Positions 25,134-38,488 of a stretch of 64,000 bases of DNA are shown here, in pieces. The notes under the pieces were generated by a model that did not search any database, was not told the origin of the DNA, and saw nothing but the letters and a program-made list of their open reading frames with translations. Position 1 is the first letter of the stretch, and the number at the start of each line of letters is the position of its first letter. The position numbers were made by a program, and so were the translations under genes. Origin of the DNA: Kryptolebias marmoratus (lineage: Eukaryota; Chordata; Actinopteri; Cyprinodontiformes; Rivulidae); the NCBI RefSeq assembly GCF_001649575.2, contig NC_051439.1, positions 15,638,156-15,702,155 of the forward strand, read 5' to 3'.

Positions 25134-27668
25134 ACCTTCCCTTGCAGCTCCATTCAGGCTTGTGGTGCACTATAGTTAGAAAAAATTAAATTCAGAAAAT
25201 ACGGCCCACTTCAACAGTTGGATTTGTACTTTCACTCCTGCACACACTAACAACAGCACAGCATCCTTTTGTTTGGGCCTTTGTTTTGCCGTTTCTACGT
25301 TTTCCCTGGCTGAGGGTTTGAAAGTGATTACCGATGCAGTCCACTTCATTAGCATGAGAACAAAAACAGTGTGGAGAACACATTATCACTTCACAGGGAG
25401 AGACCAAGAGCTGTCCTCTCGTTTATTTACACAGTTGTGTTCGGACATTTTCTACCAGCGCTGCCACTGCTGTCTCATAAGGACAGAGTTTCCTGCAGGA
25501 GAAAGCCGCGGAGCCAGGAGGCGCAGGAGGAAGAAAACCCCAACGATAGACGAACAGCAGAGCATGTATAATATGCTCATTTGTGTGCAAAAGCAACAGC
25601 ATGAATCAGTCAGAGTGAATATTCAGTTTATGAATCTAAAGCAGGTTTTCAGTTGTTGTTTCACTCTAGCACAGCCAGAACTAGTTTGTCGTGAACTAAT
25701 AAGGCAGAATTTTAAGACCATCTGATTAATATGGTGACTGTGGACATCCGTGGTCCTGTGGGTCGCAGGGTGACACCGTGGATCAGACTGGATTTGGTTT
25801 ATGATGTAGATGTGCAATCAAACTAAGATATAGTGAGTTTGGAGGTTCAGTCAGAGCCTTGAGCTCAACGACTTTGTACTTGAGCATTCACTGAGCAGTT
25901 TTACAGTGACCCCACCTTCTCATGCTGGGGGTGGATGATAAAGTACCGTGGAAAAGTCTCGAGTCACCCCTTACTCATTTACATTCTGCTTCCAAGGAAC
26001 AAGACCTTTTTATGAAGGGGTTTTCAGCATTTCTTTCTGTTTTCACATAGCTGTTTGTTAGTTAAACTCAAAGGATTAACCAGATTTTATCCTTTGTATC
26101 ACCAAATATTAGACAACTTGAAGAACCCAATTTAAAGAAAATATTTGGACATTCTTTTACCAATAGCCTGTCACATATGTATAATTTGCTCCAATTTCTC
26201 TAATCAAATCTATGAAAAAACAAAAATGACAGTTCAACATACATAAAATTGTATCAATTAGCTGAGAACTTGTCATATATTAGCTGAAAGTTGATGTATC
26301 CCTCATGTCCTGAGTCAGGTCTTTGCTGGTTTTATTTCCTCAAGGCATGACTTGTAGATACTGTTGATCTGCTGTAGATGGTGCTTTTTAGACCTGGCAC
26401 TTTTGTCCTCCATCTGTCCACTTTTCTGATTTTTTAAGCTTGCACTGCACAATACACTGTACTGCCATCACGTCAAGTGTAAGGTATAAGTGCATTTGAG
26501 CAACCAAGGTCCAAAGAAAATATTTCAATATCCAAAAACCTACAAAACTATTGATGAAAAACACACCTCTGGCTGATTGGAAGCAATATACAAAGAAATG
26601 AGGGATTGTTTAAAACCTTTGCCCCTATGCTGTTTGTGCAAAAGTACCATCCATATGATTGTAAAATGGAAAAGTTTACATTTAAAAAAAATATATTCAT
26701 GATTGAGTTTCACTGATTTTGTCAAGCAGAGATAAACCTGAAAAAGTATTCCAATTCAGTAATTATTTGGCCTCATTTTTTTGAGCACACAACAGAAAGC
26801 AACATCTTTTAAATACAATGACATTTTCACAAAACCTATGAGTTCATAAAGCACAGAAGCTCTCTAAACTACCATTTAAGACTCATCTTTCTATCCATCC
26901 TTTTCTCTTTCCTCGTTCTGCAGCCTGCAGGGAGGTGTGCCGGCAGACAGGAAAGAAATATAGAGCAAAGACAAATGAAGCACTCCAGAAAAAGCTATTT
27001 GGAGCTGGTTGACCTCAGGGTCATCTGGTTGGCTTGCTTCCTGGTTAAAGGGGATTGGTGGGAAATGGAAGCAGGACCTGTTAGCCAATCAGAGTGAGGC
27101 GAGCAGAAATCAATGAAGTTCCACAGAAAATGTCAGCCGGGACTGACCTTTTGGAGACTGTAGCCTCCTGAGTCAGAGAGGAGAAGAGAAGAAGAGGTGG
27201 TGGGGGGGAGAAGGAGGACAGGAAATGGGAGGGGATGAGGTCAATAGGAAAGAACAGGACAGAGAAAACGAGATAGAAATAAGAAATGGGAGGGATGAAG
27301 AGAAATTGGAAAGAGGAGAAACTAAAAAAGCCAACACAAGATGGAAATGGACAATTAATGATACAAAACTGATTACTATTTTGAGAAAAAAAAAGCTTTT
27401 AAAGATGTGTTTTTTTTTACATGACACTAATACATTTAAATTCATGATGTAGTGTCTCAATACTCTGATTTATCTTATTTTTAGATTTTTTTTTCTAACA
27501 GTAAATGTAAAGATAAATATTGAGAAAATATCTTTAATCCCAAAACTTCATTTGGACTTAAGATATAAAAAAAAGATAGTAAAGAGAGCTCTGAATGATG
27601 ACGTGTTTCTGTGCAATAATTAGACAATTAAAAATAATAAAAAACTACATATATACAGAAGCACATGT

Positions 27669-27974
27669 TGGGGTGGCTCTGGATCAGTGGTTAGAGCAGT
27701 TGTCCTCCAATGAGAGAGTTGGCAGTTCGATTCCTGGCAGCAGTCACATGTCAAAGTGCCCTTGGGCAAGACACTGAACCCCTTATTGGCTCTTTTTTGC
27801 CCCATCGGTGTATGATCAGAGTTTAAAGCACCGATTAGTCTCTAAAGAATGATTCATTCAGATTATGAAGTAAAGTGCTGTATGGATGGGGAAATGAGGG
27901 CACAGATTGTGTTGTAAAGCGCTATGAGTGGCCTGGTTGGCTGGAAAGGTGCTATATAAGTACAGTCCATTTAC
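27669..27974 (+). mobile_element. tRNA-derived SINE, fish type, near full length
   Basis: The head is tRNA-like: an A-box-like block (tggctctggatcagtggtta, from 27674) is followed by a B box (agttcgattcc, 27724-27734), the internal RNA polymerase III promoter pair. The body contains the cccttgggcaagacactgaa core (about 27759-27778) and ends aaaggtgctatataagtacagtccatttac, a tail common in teleost SINEs. An A run follows about 10 nt later. It is non-autonomous and in + orientation, antisense to the host gene. The exact family (V-SINE or AFC-like) is uncertain, and I did not find clear target-site duplications. Confidence 0.85.
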
Positions 27975-30289
27975 ATCTGCCAAAAAAAAAAATATTACGG
28001 CCTTTTTTACTCCGATATGAAGTCTCAACATTTCTTCAAAAAAAATCTAGGCTGTATTAAGTTTGTCAAGAAATATGAGTGAAAATCATTGCAGAATGAA
28101 AAAAGCAAGGAAAAGAGAAAAAGAAAAGGACAGGTTGACCTTTATTGTCTCCATCCCTGCTGCTTCCTCATCTTAAACCAGCATCTGTGGACCCAGGAGG
28201 AGTGAGTCAGATTGAGAGAGACGGGGGAACACATGCTCTGTATTTGGCCTGGCGAGGAGGTGAATATTTTACTCTTTTGCAGTCCAATTATCTTGTCTAT
28301 ACATCGAGTTTGTTGTTTTTCTCTCCCAGATTTTTTAAAATCAAATGTTTCACACATCCAACTTGCTTTTGATTTCATTTTCCTTTGTTTCTTCCTCTTT
28401 TTTGAAGGTTTTTACAGGCCTTTGACTTCCACGTGGAGCATCTGAGACGTTAATCACGTTTGATTGTGCTGCGCAAAAGTCAGCTGTCATTATCACATAT
28501 TGAGTGCTAATCTAAAACTGTCATTTGCCACCAGCGCGTGACCTTTAGGTCTCAAGTTTTCCAAATGCTTTGTGCATAATTGGGCAAGTGTGACAGTGTG
28601 TGCTCAAATACAGACTCAGAATCGTATTGTGTGTATACATGTGCAGAAATATACGCCATTAACCCACTAAACAAATGCAAAAAAAGAATTATTACAAAAA
28701 GACATACAGAAGAATTTGTGCACATGGATTTCACAAAGGCCTGCAAAGTAAGAACTTAAAGTCAGAGGTTTCTGAGTGTCCCATGACTCGATTCCCCATG
28801 TATCTCTTTAAAGTTTCTCACTTCTGTTTGGCCTGCTGCTCGTTCTGTCCTGAGCAGAAACAAGGTGAGAGGTCACCAAAGCCCAAATGAAAACAACGTT
28901 GCACTTTGTCCCTCTGACGTCATCATAGGAACACAATCACGATTCAATTCTGTCCCTCCTTTTCGCCGCCGACCTTGTCTCATCCGTTCCCTCCCTTCTC
29001 CTTTTCTTCTGTCCCAGGTTGTTTTTAATTGGGAAGCGGGTTGATGGGAGAAGGACGAGCGCTCCTCTAAGCCTGGCTGCTCTTTGATGAGGGAAGGAGA
29101 GTGCAGCAGCGGGTCTCTCACTCGTCCTCTCTCTCCTTTTTCCATCTCAAACCCTGCTGCCGTCCCCAACACACACCAGCAGGCGCGCGCACATACACAC
29201 TCTCCTTCTCCCTCTAACACACACACGCAAGAAGGCGTTTCTCTTTGAACTGAGCGCTGCAGTGTGTTCAAAGCAAAGACGAAGGCAAAAATACGGGGGT
29301 GGCGAGGGGAGGGAGAAGGACACTTCAAGGTGAATTTGATTTCCACTTTGTTTTAACCCACACACACTCACGCACATGTACACACACTGATACACACGCT
29401 ACCCAAGCCAAGCCGGCAAGTAAGCACACGCTTACTGATTTCCCTCCAAAAAGGTACTGAAATGCATAGGTACAATGACTGACACACACACTAGATACTT
29501 TATTTTTGAGCTATTCTTTGTCTCATACATATTTATAATTTTTGCTCATAACAGAGGATCACCTTTAAACTTCTCTCTACTCCAAACAGTCTGTTTGTAT
29601 TGTGTGTGTGTGTGTGTTTACAGAGTATGCATATTGAGTGTGTAGGAGCAGAATGACTCCTGCAAAGTTGAATTAAACAGTGCAGAATCCCACACTGCCA
29701 GGCAAAATAACACAACAATACAATACACTGCAGCTTTAATGGTGAGTGTGTGTTTGTGAGCTGCAACCAGGTCCGGTCAATTAAAGCAATCAAGTCAAGT
29801 GCAATTCGCCCACCGTGATGCATATTGATAAGGCTGGGATTACAACATGGCGATCAAGGCCATCGTGCCTATCTACTCTGATCCTAGCATTCACTTTAAC
29901 CGCCAACGCCAACCAAAACCACGGCGTAAACACTTTACACCACTTAGCTCGGCTCACGCGGCCACACGCAGAAGCAGAAACTGGCCTGACAGAATGACAA
30001 ATATTGCCTTCTATCCACAACGAATGAAGTAATGACAAGAGAGAAAAAAAAAGAAGAATCAACGGCTCATTAGAAAGATAAAAACCTCCTAAAGCCCTGA
30101 GGGTGAAAGAAAAGGGGGTGGGAACAAGAAATGAAAAAGAAGAGAGAGAAAAAGACTTGAAAGACGACAAATCATAACAGCTGTAACTCAATTCAGAAGC
30201 CCCATAGAGATGGCTTTCTTCATCTCTTTCGTTCTCTCTTCATCTTTTTGTCAGTCTCCCGCTCCCTCTCTCTCCTTATCCCGGCTTCT

Positions 30290-30420
30290 TGGTAATTTTT
30301 TCCCGCCAACCAATAAGCCATTATGTGGCAGTAATATGATTGCTAATGGATGCACCGACCTGGGAGGAAGCACGCGGCACGCCATTAGCCCAAATGCTAT
30401 GCAAGACTTTCAAACTTTCT
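30290..30420. promoter_or_regulatory. Candidate regulatory island
   Basis: The sequence ccaaccaataagccattatg, gcagtaatatgattgctaatgg and acgccattagcccaaatgct packs CCAAT and several ATTA cores into 130 bp of unique sequence. Confidence 0.28.
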
Positions 30421-33400
30421 CAGACTGAGTGTGTTGAGATGTGTGTGTATGCGTGTGTGTGTGAACACCTGCAATGCATGAACAGAAATAATGGTCTTGG
30501 GATTTTACTGGAGCTCAGTTGGACAAACTTTTTTTGTTTTATGGTCAGGAGTAGAAGTGAAATCTCTTTTAATGCAAATCCTAAAAATTCTAATAAAATC
30601 TTTTCAAAGTTTGAAGTGTCTTTAATTTCTGTTGATACATTTTGGATAATTTCTGACCTCGTACAAAAAAAAATATATATATATAAAGTTCCTTTAAGAT
30701 GTTTATTTTATTAGTTCATGCTGGTTTAGGTGTTTACTGTATGTTTTGCATTTTAAAAATTTAATTCCTGGTTTATTCTGTTAGTGTGTACCCCCTTGTC
30801 TGGTTTCATTTCCCGTTTCTGCTTTTCTCTTGCTTCTAACCTGCCAGTCAGCACACCTGCTCTCCATTTGCTCTTCTCTTACCACAATATACATCACTCC
30901 TTTATCAAATCCTTGTTATTCCTTTACCAGTCCTTGTGTAGTTTCAGCTGTTCCTTGAACTTGTTCAGCAAATTTCAATGTAGTTGGTTGAGTAAGTTAG
31001 TAACTTTGAAAGCAGAATTTTAACATACATCAATCAGCTATAACAATATCAACATATGGAAATAAATTCTCCATTATGAGCTTGAGTTTGATGTTTTGTA
31101 ATCAGTTTGCTGAATAAAGATCATAAGACTTTGGGTAAAAACTCTCCTTCAGTAGTCAGGACTGACCAAAGGTGGTCAAAAGAAGGAGAACCAGTGCACC
31201 AGTAAGGATTATGGGTAGCCAAGACTCATTAATGCATTGGGGTGGAAAATATGACTTGTGTTGTAGTCCATAACTTACTCAGCAGGTCACAGGGTAACAT
31301 AGGAGCACACATTCAAACTAGACATGTCTTATCTACCATTATTAACATAACAGTTTTAGGAAAAATCTCGTAACATTGCCTTTAAAATACTAAGTGACTG
31401 TTTTTGTATAAGATTGACCACCACTTTTTAAGGACTCTTGGTATGTAAAGCATATTAATATAATTAAAACAATTAAAATGTTCTCATTCTATAAAGACAA
31501 CAATTAAAACTTAATAAGAATCAATTGTGAAAGCAAAATCTTACTCAGAACACACTAATACATTTGCAAAAATTAGAGCTCATAAAAAATCCATTAAAAC
31601 AAGAGGTTTTCTCTGAACAGAAGGGATATTGTTTCTTAATTTCCAATGTGGCACATTCATCTGGAGATGGTTTTATTTCAGCACAACAAAAGACTAAATG
31701 CACACAAACACACGCTGCTGGCAGAAGGAAATTTTCATGCTTCTTGGAGGTCACAGGTTGCTGATATTTACAGAGAGAACAGTCGCGCACTCTCACGGAG
31801 AAAGAGGATTTGTTAAAGCGTTTGTCCAACTCAGACAGATGGTCCTACACTTTCATAAGAGCAGTGTGACTAGAAAAGCTGGACATCAGTGACCCTCATG
31901 GTGTGTGCGCTTATGCATGTATGACAGTGTTACAAAGGCAAATGTTACACAAGTATTGTTTCAGTCACACTGCAACCCACTGCCAAGCCCTGACAGTAAT
32001 TGGCTGGCAGAAAAGTAAACAAAGGAAGTGGCACTGAACAACAGGCATCAGTCAGGGCTGAATGCCACGAGGACAAAAATCTTCTACACTTCAGTGCCTC
32101 TTTGTTTCTCTCTTTCTTTCACAGTCAAAGGTTCTTCTTCCTCCTTACAAACAGCAAAGCTTTCTTCTTCTTATTTACTGCTGTTTCACAGGTTTTTCCT
32201 GTCCTTCCTACCTCGCTTTTTGCCCTTTTACATCTATTATCATAGTAAACTTGTCCAAGCAAAGATGGGGGCCCACACACACACTAACCCACATAAATAC
32301 AGAGCAGTGAAGTGAGCAGCCACACCTTAGATATCAAGCACATACTGCTGGGACTAACACTTTGTAACATAAGCAATTAACACACTGTTGAACTGGCCTT
32401 GACATGAGCCGAGAGATCAATTACATACACAGAGCAAAAGATCCTGCACACACAAACACAAGGGCGCTAAAAAAAAAAAATCTACCACTTTGACGCACAC
32501 ACACATGCAAAAAACGTTCTGGCGGCCTTCCAGACAGAGTCTTGTTGCTTGTGTCTATAAAGCCCTGAGCACCATATCGACAACTGTAATAACTGTGGCT
32601 GGAAGGAGAGAGCAGATTACAGCAGCAATAATAGGGCCTAAGCACACACGCATATACACACACACACACAAATATAAATTTCCTTTTTCTGAGTCCTTTT
32701 TATTCCCAGCACAATACAGCTACACACATTCCTATAACCTGTGAAGAAATACTCTGTAATACAGTGGGTATTATGTTCCTGCAAAACAATCAGTATGCAA
32801 AATATACGGTATGACATTTTAAGTTATATACTAAAAATATAAAGGATTAATTCAGAATACCAGATGAAAATGTTTTAATCATTGACTCTGCTGAAGAAAA
32901 TATGCTAACTCTGAGATGACTGACAGCTGAATGGTTTTGTTTTCATTCTTAGACCGACAGGCCATCTGACTTCATAACGTCAGCCTAAAGAACGGACAGT
33001 GTCCAAAGAAAGAGTGAACAGTCTGTGAACCAGTCAGTCCAAGAATGAAGCAGTCAACCGATCACTGAGGGGCCACGGCAGCAGCCGAGGCCACAGGTGG
33101 AAAATGAAAGTGCGCCGTGTATGAGTGAAAGGAACAGACTGTGATTGGGGTCAAAACTATAAGTTGCTCAGAGCAAGGAGAAGAAATAGAGTGGAGTGAA
33201 CAAAAATGAACAACATATTAGAAATATAAAGTATATAGTTGCATCCAGAAACATTCATAAGCTGACAAATCAGGATAAAATGCTTTTAAAACATTACAAT
33301 GCACTCGTCTCACTTCTCCTTTCTGTATTTCCTGCATCTCTAGCAATTATCTATATCACCCTCTCTCATTTCTGCATCGTTCACACCCTTCTTACATATC

Positions 33401-33439
33401 GCCCCTCTCTCTGTACCTTATTCGTTCCCTCTCTATAGG

Positions 33440-33600
33440 CCCCCCGACCAAGGAGAAGCAATTTGCAGCAGCAATCCGTCGCTAATTCTCGCTCAGCGTT
33501 CATGAAAAATGTATAGCAGCAGCCTGACTGTAGGGAGATGCAGATTGGTGCTGGGCCCTCAGCAAGTGCCTGGCTCTGCATTAATGGAACATTATTTTCA
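33440..33600. promoter_or_regulatory. Candidate regulatory island
   Basis: A compact unique block (gagaagcaatttgcagcagc, gtcgctaattctcgctcagc, ctctgcattaatggaacatt) sits between pyrimidine-rich tracts. Composition differs sharply from both flanks. Confidence 0.28.
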
Positions 33601-34349
33601 CCCTTTTCATCCCTCCATCCCTCTCCTGCATACATACCTCATCCTGTTTCTTGCAATATCCATCCAGGCTTTTATCTAAAAATAAATGCTTCTTTTATGG
33701 CTATCACAGAATCTGACAAAAGAAAAACTACAAAATTCAGAACTCGGTAGGGCATTAGCAGCTTAAACAAGCCAAACGCTGCTATCTGCAATCTAAACAA
33801 CTCTGCATGATGATTTGTGTGCCTGAGTGTGTTTGTGTGTGTGTATTTGCCTGTGAGCACAGTGTGCAGCCGGCTAAACCTTCTCAAAGATAATAAGAGA
33901 AGAAATAATAAAAAAAACAACTTTATCTTAATCTTTAAAAGGCTCGACATGAAGCTTGAGTCCAGCTGTGAAATGGGTCGTGTGTGTGTGTGAGAAACCT
34001 TTTTTTTTTTGCTTGAACTCAAGATACGTTTGTGTGCGTGTCTCGATGTGTTTAAAGAACCTTATGAGAGTAGAATAATAACAGCACTGTAACGCCATCA
34101 GGACTAGTCACAGTGTGTATCATGCATAATAAACCTCCCAAGGAGTTTACATACATACACACACATCCTGTCACTATAGCAACGCTGGCGATGCTGCTGC
34201 CCTTAACTTCAAAGTCAGATGTAATTTCAACCTCCCAACAGCCAGAGGGAGCCATAGTGATGACAGATTCCTCCTCTGATGGCTCCTTCCTCCCTCCATC
34301 CCTCTTCTCTCATTCCTTTACTTTATTTCCCTCCTCCTCTTACGAGCTC

Positions 34350-34380
34350 CCCTTCCCTCCCTCCCTCCCTCCCTCCCTCA
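34350..34380. repeat. (CCCT)n tetranucleotide repeat in a pyrimidine-rich block
   Basis: Repeated ccct/tccc units within a wider pyrimidine-rich stretch (about 34265-34380). Confidence 0.9.
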
Positions 34381-34873
34381 CCCATCCGCCTGCTGGGAGT
34401 CCAGGCATCCAGGAACCAGACGTAAAAATAAACCCAGAAATGTGGATGACTCGAGGCTTGTGAAGTAGGGAGTGAAAGGGGATGGGGAGAATACAGAGGC
34501 AGCTAGAAGAAGAAAAGAACACAAATAATAAAAAGATCTGAAACAACATTTGCTTCTGCTAAAGCAAAAAGATTCTAATTGAAAGAAAAAAGGCAAACTG
34601 ACAGAGAAAAATAAAACACTGACAGTTGCAGCAAATGTCACTCAGCTTCAAATACTTGTCAGTTCAGTCCATATTATCCACAGAGGTGAAGTTTTTACAG
34701 ATTTTTTGAAATGTCATTTTACATGAGAAAGTTTTCAAATGCTAAATATTAATATGAAACTTGTATCATTTTTAGTTCATTTAGGCAAAAAAAACAAAAC
34801 AAAACAACATTTGCTACAATTTTTTGAGGGACTTTAAATATTTACGGGACAGAAAATAACCATTTATGAAGAG

Positions 34874-34911
34874 ATTGTTAGTGCCAGAAGGGTGTATCTG
34901 GCACTAACAAT
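34874..34911. repeat. Perfect 15-bp inverted repeat with 8-nt loop
   Basis: The left arm attgttagtgccaga (34874-34888) and right arm tctggcactaacaat (34897-34911) are exact reverse complements separated by agggtgta. The arms are not low complexity. The flanks do not extend the pairing. No function is known to me for this sequence. Confidence 0.9.
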
Positions 34912-35370
34912 AAGAGAAGATCTTTTTGGTGTTTTTAAATCTTCCTTCATCAGAAAATGAAACAATTTGGGCTACATGAGCAGAAGAAAATACAAACACA
35001 TTTTAAGAAGGGGTTTAGCACCTAAAAAGGGCAAAACAAAAGTAAGGCATGCATGTCATGTTGACTTTTTTCAGTACCAAATAAGCAGCTTTGTGTTTCA
35101 CACACTGCAGACTGTCCAGTAAACACCAGGGAGGACAGTTAGGTGCCTGTTCTGCGTCCCTGAAAACACTAATACACAAATACCGACGCTTTTCCTGCTG
35201 TGCGCTCAAAGTACCAACAGATAAACAGGTGCATAAAAAATGCATGTATTCACATACTGACTCACACTCATCCTCCTCACAGTCACCCACTTTTCATCTA
35301 CATCATGCACTTTTTACGAGGCACTGTTTATGGAGAATCCTGCCTGTCATTGTGTTACAGATTAGTACCG

Positions 35371-35394
35371 GTGTGTGTGTGTGTGTGTGTGTGT
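35371..35394. repeat. (GT)n microsatellite
   Basis: A perfect run of about 12 GT units. Confidence 0.95.
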
Positions 35395-38300
35395 GCAGCT
35401 GTGTTGATGGAATCTAACAGCAAAAAAATCTGCTGCTGCTGCTTCTCTGTCCTCTTTTGTCCTGAATTTGAACCAGCCTTCCAAATCTGCTGGAAAAAAA
35501 AAGAAACTTTGACAAACGACAAACTATGGGAGGGGAACTGATGGGCAAAGGATTAAAAAAAGGATGCAGAAAGGGGAATGTTTCTCTCCTTGTAGGGTCA
35601 CTTTTCGCTTGCCTTCCTCCTCCTCCTTCCTTATCTCTCCCAGTGTTTCTCCTCCTCTGTAGGAGAGCTTGGGGGAGAGGCGCCAGTGAAACCAGACTGG
35701 TGTTTTCTTAACCAATTTCATCCCTCTCCATTTCCTTTTTGCTCTCAAATCACACAGCCTGACACACTGGGATTGCTCACATGTGTAAGCACGATGATAG
35801 GTGTGCATGTAAGGGCAATACCTGAACAGAGTGTATGCACAAACACACACAGGTTTACCATCTGCCCTTTGCTCTACTGTGCAGGGCTTTATTCAACCAG
35901 CCTGTCAAGGGTGGTTGGTTATTAACAGGGCCTCCTCTGCAGTTGAGGAGCTTCTCTCCCCCCCCTGGTCTATGTGCCTCTGCTGCCCAGTGTTGTGTTA
36001 CCAGTTTGCTTTACACTGGTCTCCACGGCTCCTGATGGGTAGAACAGTGTGTAGCCATCAAATTTTGCCAAAAAATACAGCTAAAATCCTGCAGGCAAAC
36101 AAAGGACAGTGAACTGCTTCCCATAAAGATGCTCTCTTTTTTTCAGCTGCTGAAAATGCAGGTAGGGGTGTCCCACTGAAAGACAGACTGGCAGGTCTTA
36201 TATATGACAATGTCAAAGTTTATCATTGATGCACCAAGTTCAATTCTTTTGCAGCATTTTAAAACCTCAACTGTAGGTTTGAAGTGTTTAAAGACAAATA
36301 TTTAAAGCAGTCACCAATGTAAATAGTCACCATAGGCCTTTACTGAGCTTAAAGAAACTACAACCCATTGCTGAGCACAAACCACATGTCTATGAATCAG
36401 ACTTTGACTCCTATTTCATCACTGTTGAATTTTCTGTGTAAAAAAAGCAAAGATGTAAAGATGAAAGGATTTCCCCCTACAGATCAATTTGATGTCTTGC
36501 ACGTCTGTGTTTGCAAGTTGTATAGAAACAAATGGTTAAAAAAAACATGTTCCAGTCTCTTGAGGATCAAAAAAAACTATGCATGTACATGAAACTGTAT
36601 GTAAATGATTGATGAGGAGCAAACGAAAGCAGGTCAGCATACAAGTGGTAGAATATCCTGTCTGCATTTTATATGAAGCCTTCTGACTTGCTGTGTCATA
36701 ATATCAGAGTCTGTGGTGAAACAGGGAAGAGGTGAAAACTCAGATTATGAGCCACATTTCACTTCTCAGAGGTTAGCTCCCAAAGGAGCCAGATTATTTT
36801 TTTAGTATTTTTTTAAAGCTGGACTTGATAGAAAGTTTTTCAAATTTTTCTTTTTTCTTTAAACAATGGCTTTATTTTCACTCATTTTCAATTTAATTGT
36901 TATACTTGACCATTTTCAGGCATGAGTTTTTACTTGGTCAGCTACTTAACTCTAATTTAAGAGTGATTCAGACATAAAAACACTCCTAAACACAGAAAAT
37001 AAACTAATATTTTGTTTACACAGAAAATCTAAGAAAAGACCAAGTTTTAATTGACATTATTAGCATCTTATGAACAGGGTGATTCATCTCTCAGGTCAAA
37101 GGTTCAGTTTTAGTAAATTTCTTTTCAGATACAATTGATACCATGTAGTTCTTTGTTTTAGCCCCTTTCTTCTTTTGTCCTCCAATTGACCAGTTCCTAG
37201 AATTTATTTTTAAGGGAAACACAAATTAAGTGAAGGTATACTACATTTTCAGCAACTACAGCAGCTCCTTGGGAATTATGTTGTCGGTGCAAAAGTACTC
37301 TTTTATGCCTGTCAAACTATTAACATTAGGCATTTTTCTGACACGCAATCAAAGAAATGGGAACAAATTATTCAACTTTGCAGCAGGCTGATAGTAAAAA
37401 TGTGTTTAATTTTACAATTATTACTGTGTTTTTCGCCAACATGTGGAGACAAGACTGTTCCTCCGTTCAGCTAGGTGCCTTTATATGCTTGAATGATTCA
37501 TGAGTTTGTGACAAAAACAAACAAATGAACAAATCTTCTAAACATGATAAAAAAAATATATTTAAAAAATGAAAGCTTGGCTGCTTTTTTTTTTTTTTTA
37601 CTCATTTTTACTCCAAAGACTTTCACAAAGCCTGGAGAGCTATGATCGATGATACTTTAAAATGTTATAAGACAACTGGCTAATTTAAAAGAAATGATAA
37701 ATAAATGATGGGTGGCTTGAAGTCAGTAGCGTACATGTAAGGAGTGTGGATGCAGCAGTTATAAAAGGTGAAAGCGTGACACAAAACTCAAATCATAAAG
37801 TGGATTGTGAAGTCCTGTGGAGCAGTTTCATTCAGTGTCAGCGTATGATGGAAGATCTAACACAAACACTCCTACGCACATTAGGGCCACAGGTTTATGG
37901 CTAGCGTGACCATGACCATCCTGTATACCTCAGAGTGTGAAACTGGCTTCAGATTAGTCGTCCTATGGCAGCGATGGCAGGGAGCTGCTGTGCCCTTTAG
38001 TGATGCTCTCTGTTCTAAGAATAGGCAGCCGGGTCCAGAAAAAAAGCTTGTCTCTGGGTTCCCCTGCTTCTTTCTTTCCCTACATACCCTCCGCATACTG
38101 CTAATTTGAGTATTCAGCACATGAATACGTGTAAAAATACTGGAAAGGGTGACATTGCTACACAACACATCAATACAAAGAGCAATAATGCAAGCTCTCA
38201 TGAGTTTTCCAGAACATCTGCGCCTTTCCTTCTTCATCTCCATCACATTTCTTAACTCTCCCGACTCCCTATGCTTCCTTTCCTCTCTTTCCTCATGTGA

Positions 38301-38468
38301 GCTCTAATGTAGAGGCTGAATCTAACCCTGCTGGATGACATTACTCTGTGCTGCCTGCTCGCCCTGTCTGCCTGCCTGGGGACTCTAAAATAAAACACAG
38401 CAGTGGGAAGAGGCAGAGTGAGAGCACATACTGTATAGGCAGGCTGACTGACATGCTCTGACAGAGCG

Positions 38469-38488
38469 CACACACACACACACACACA
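38469..38488. repeat. (CA)n microsatellite
   Basis: A CA run of about 10 units followed by tacacaca. Confidence 0.92.

Noticed and set aside
25273..25725. 150-codon open frame on the + strand with a short RRRRRKK stretch
   Set aside because: The basic run comes from an AGG/GAA-rich patch. There is no family resemblance, no clear splice or promoter context, and it overlaps ordinary intron sequence.
28873..29346. 157-codon open frame on the minus strand
   Set aside because: It is low complexity (CA/TG and purine tracts give V/C/R/G runs) and lies inside an intron with no recognisable domain. It is most likely chance.
31024..31060. catcaatcagctataacaat, resembling part of a fish Tc1/mariner-type repeat
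   Set aside because: It is too short and diverged, and no inverted terminus was found nearby.
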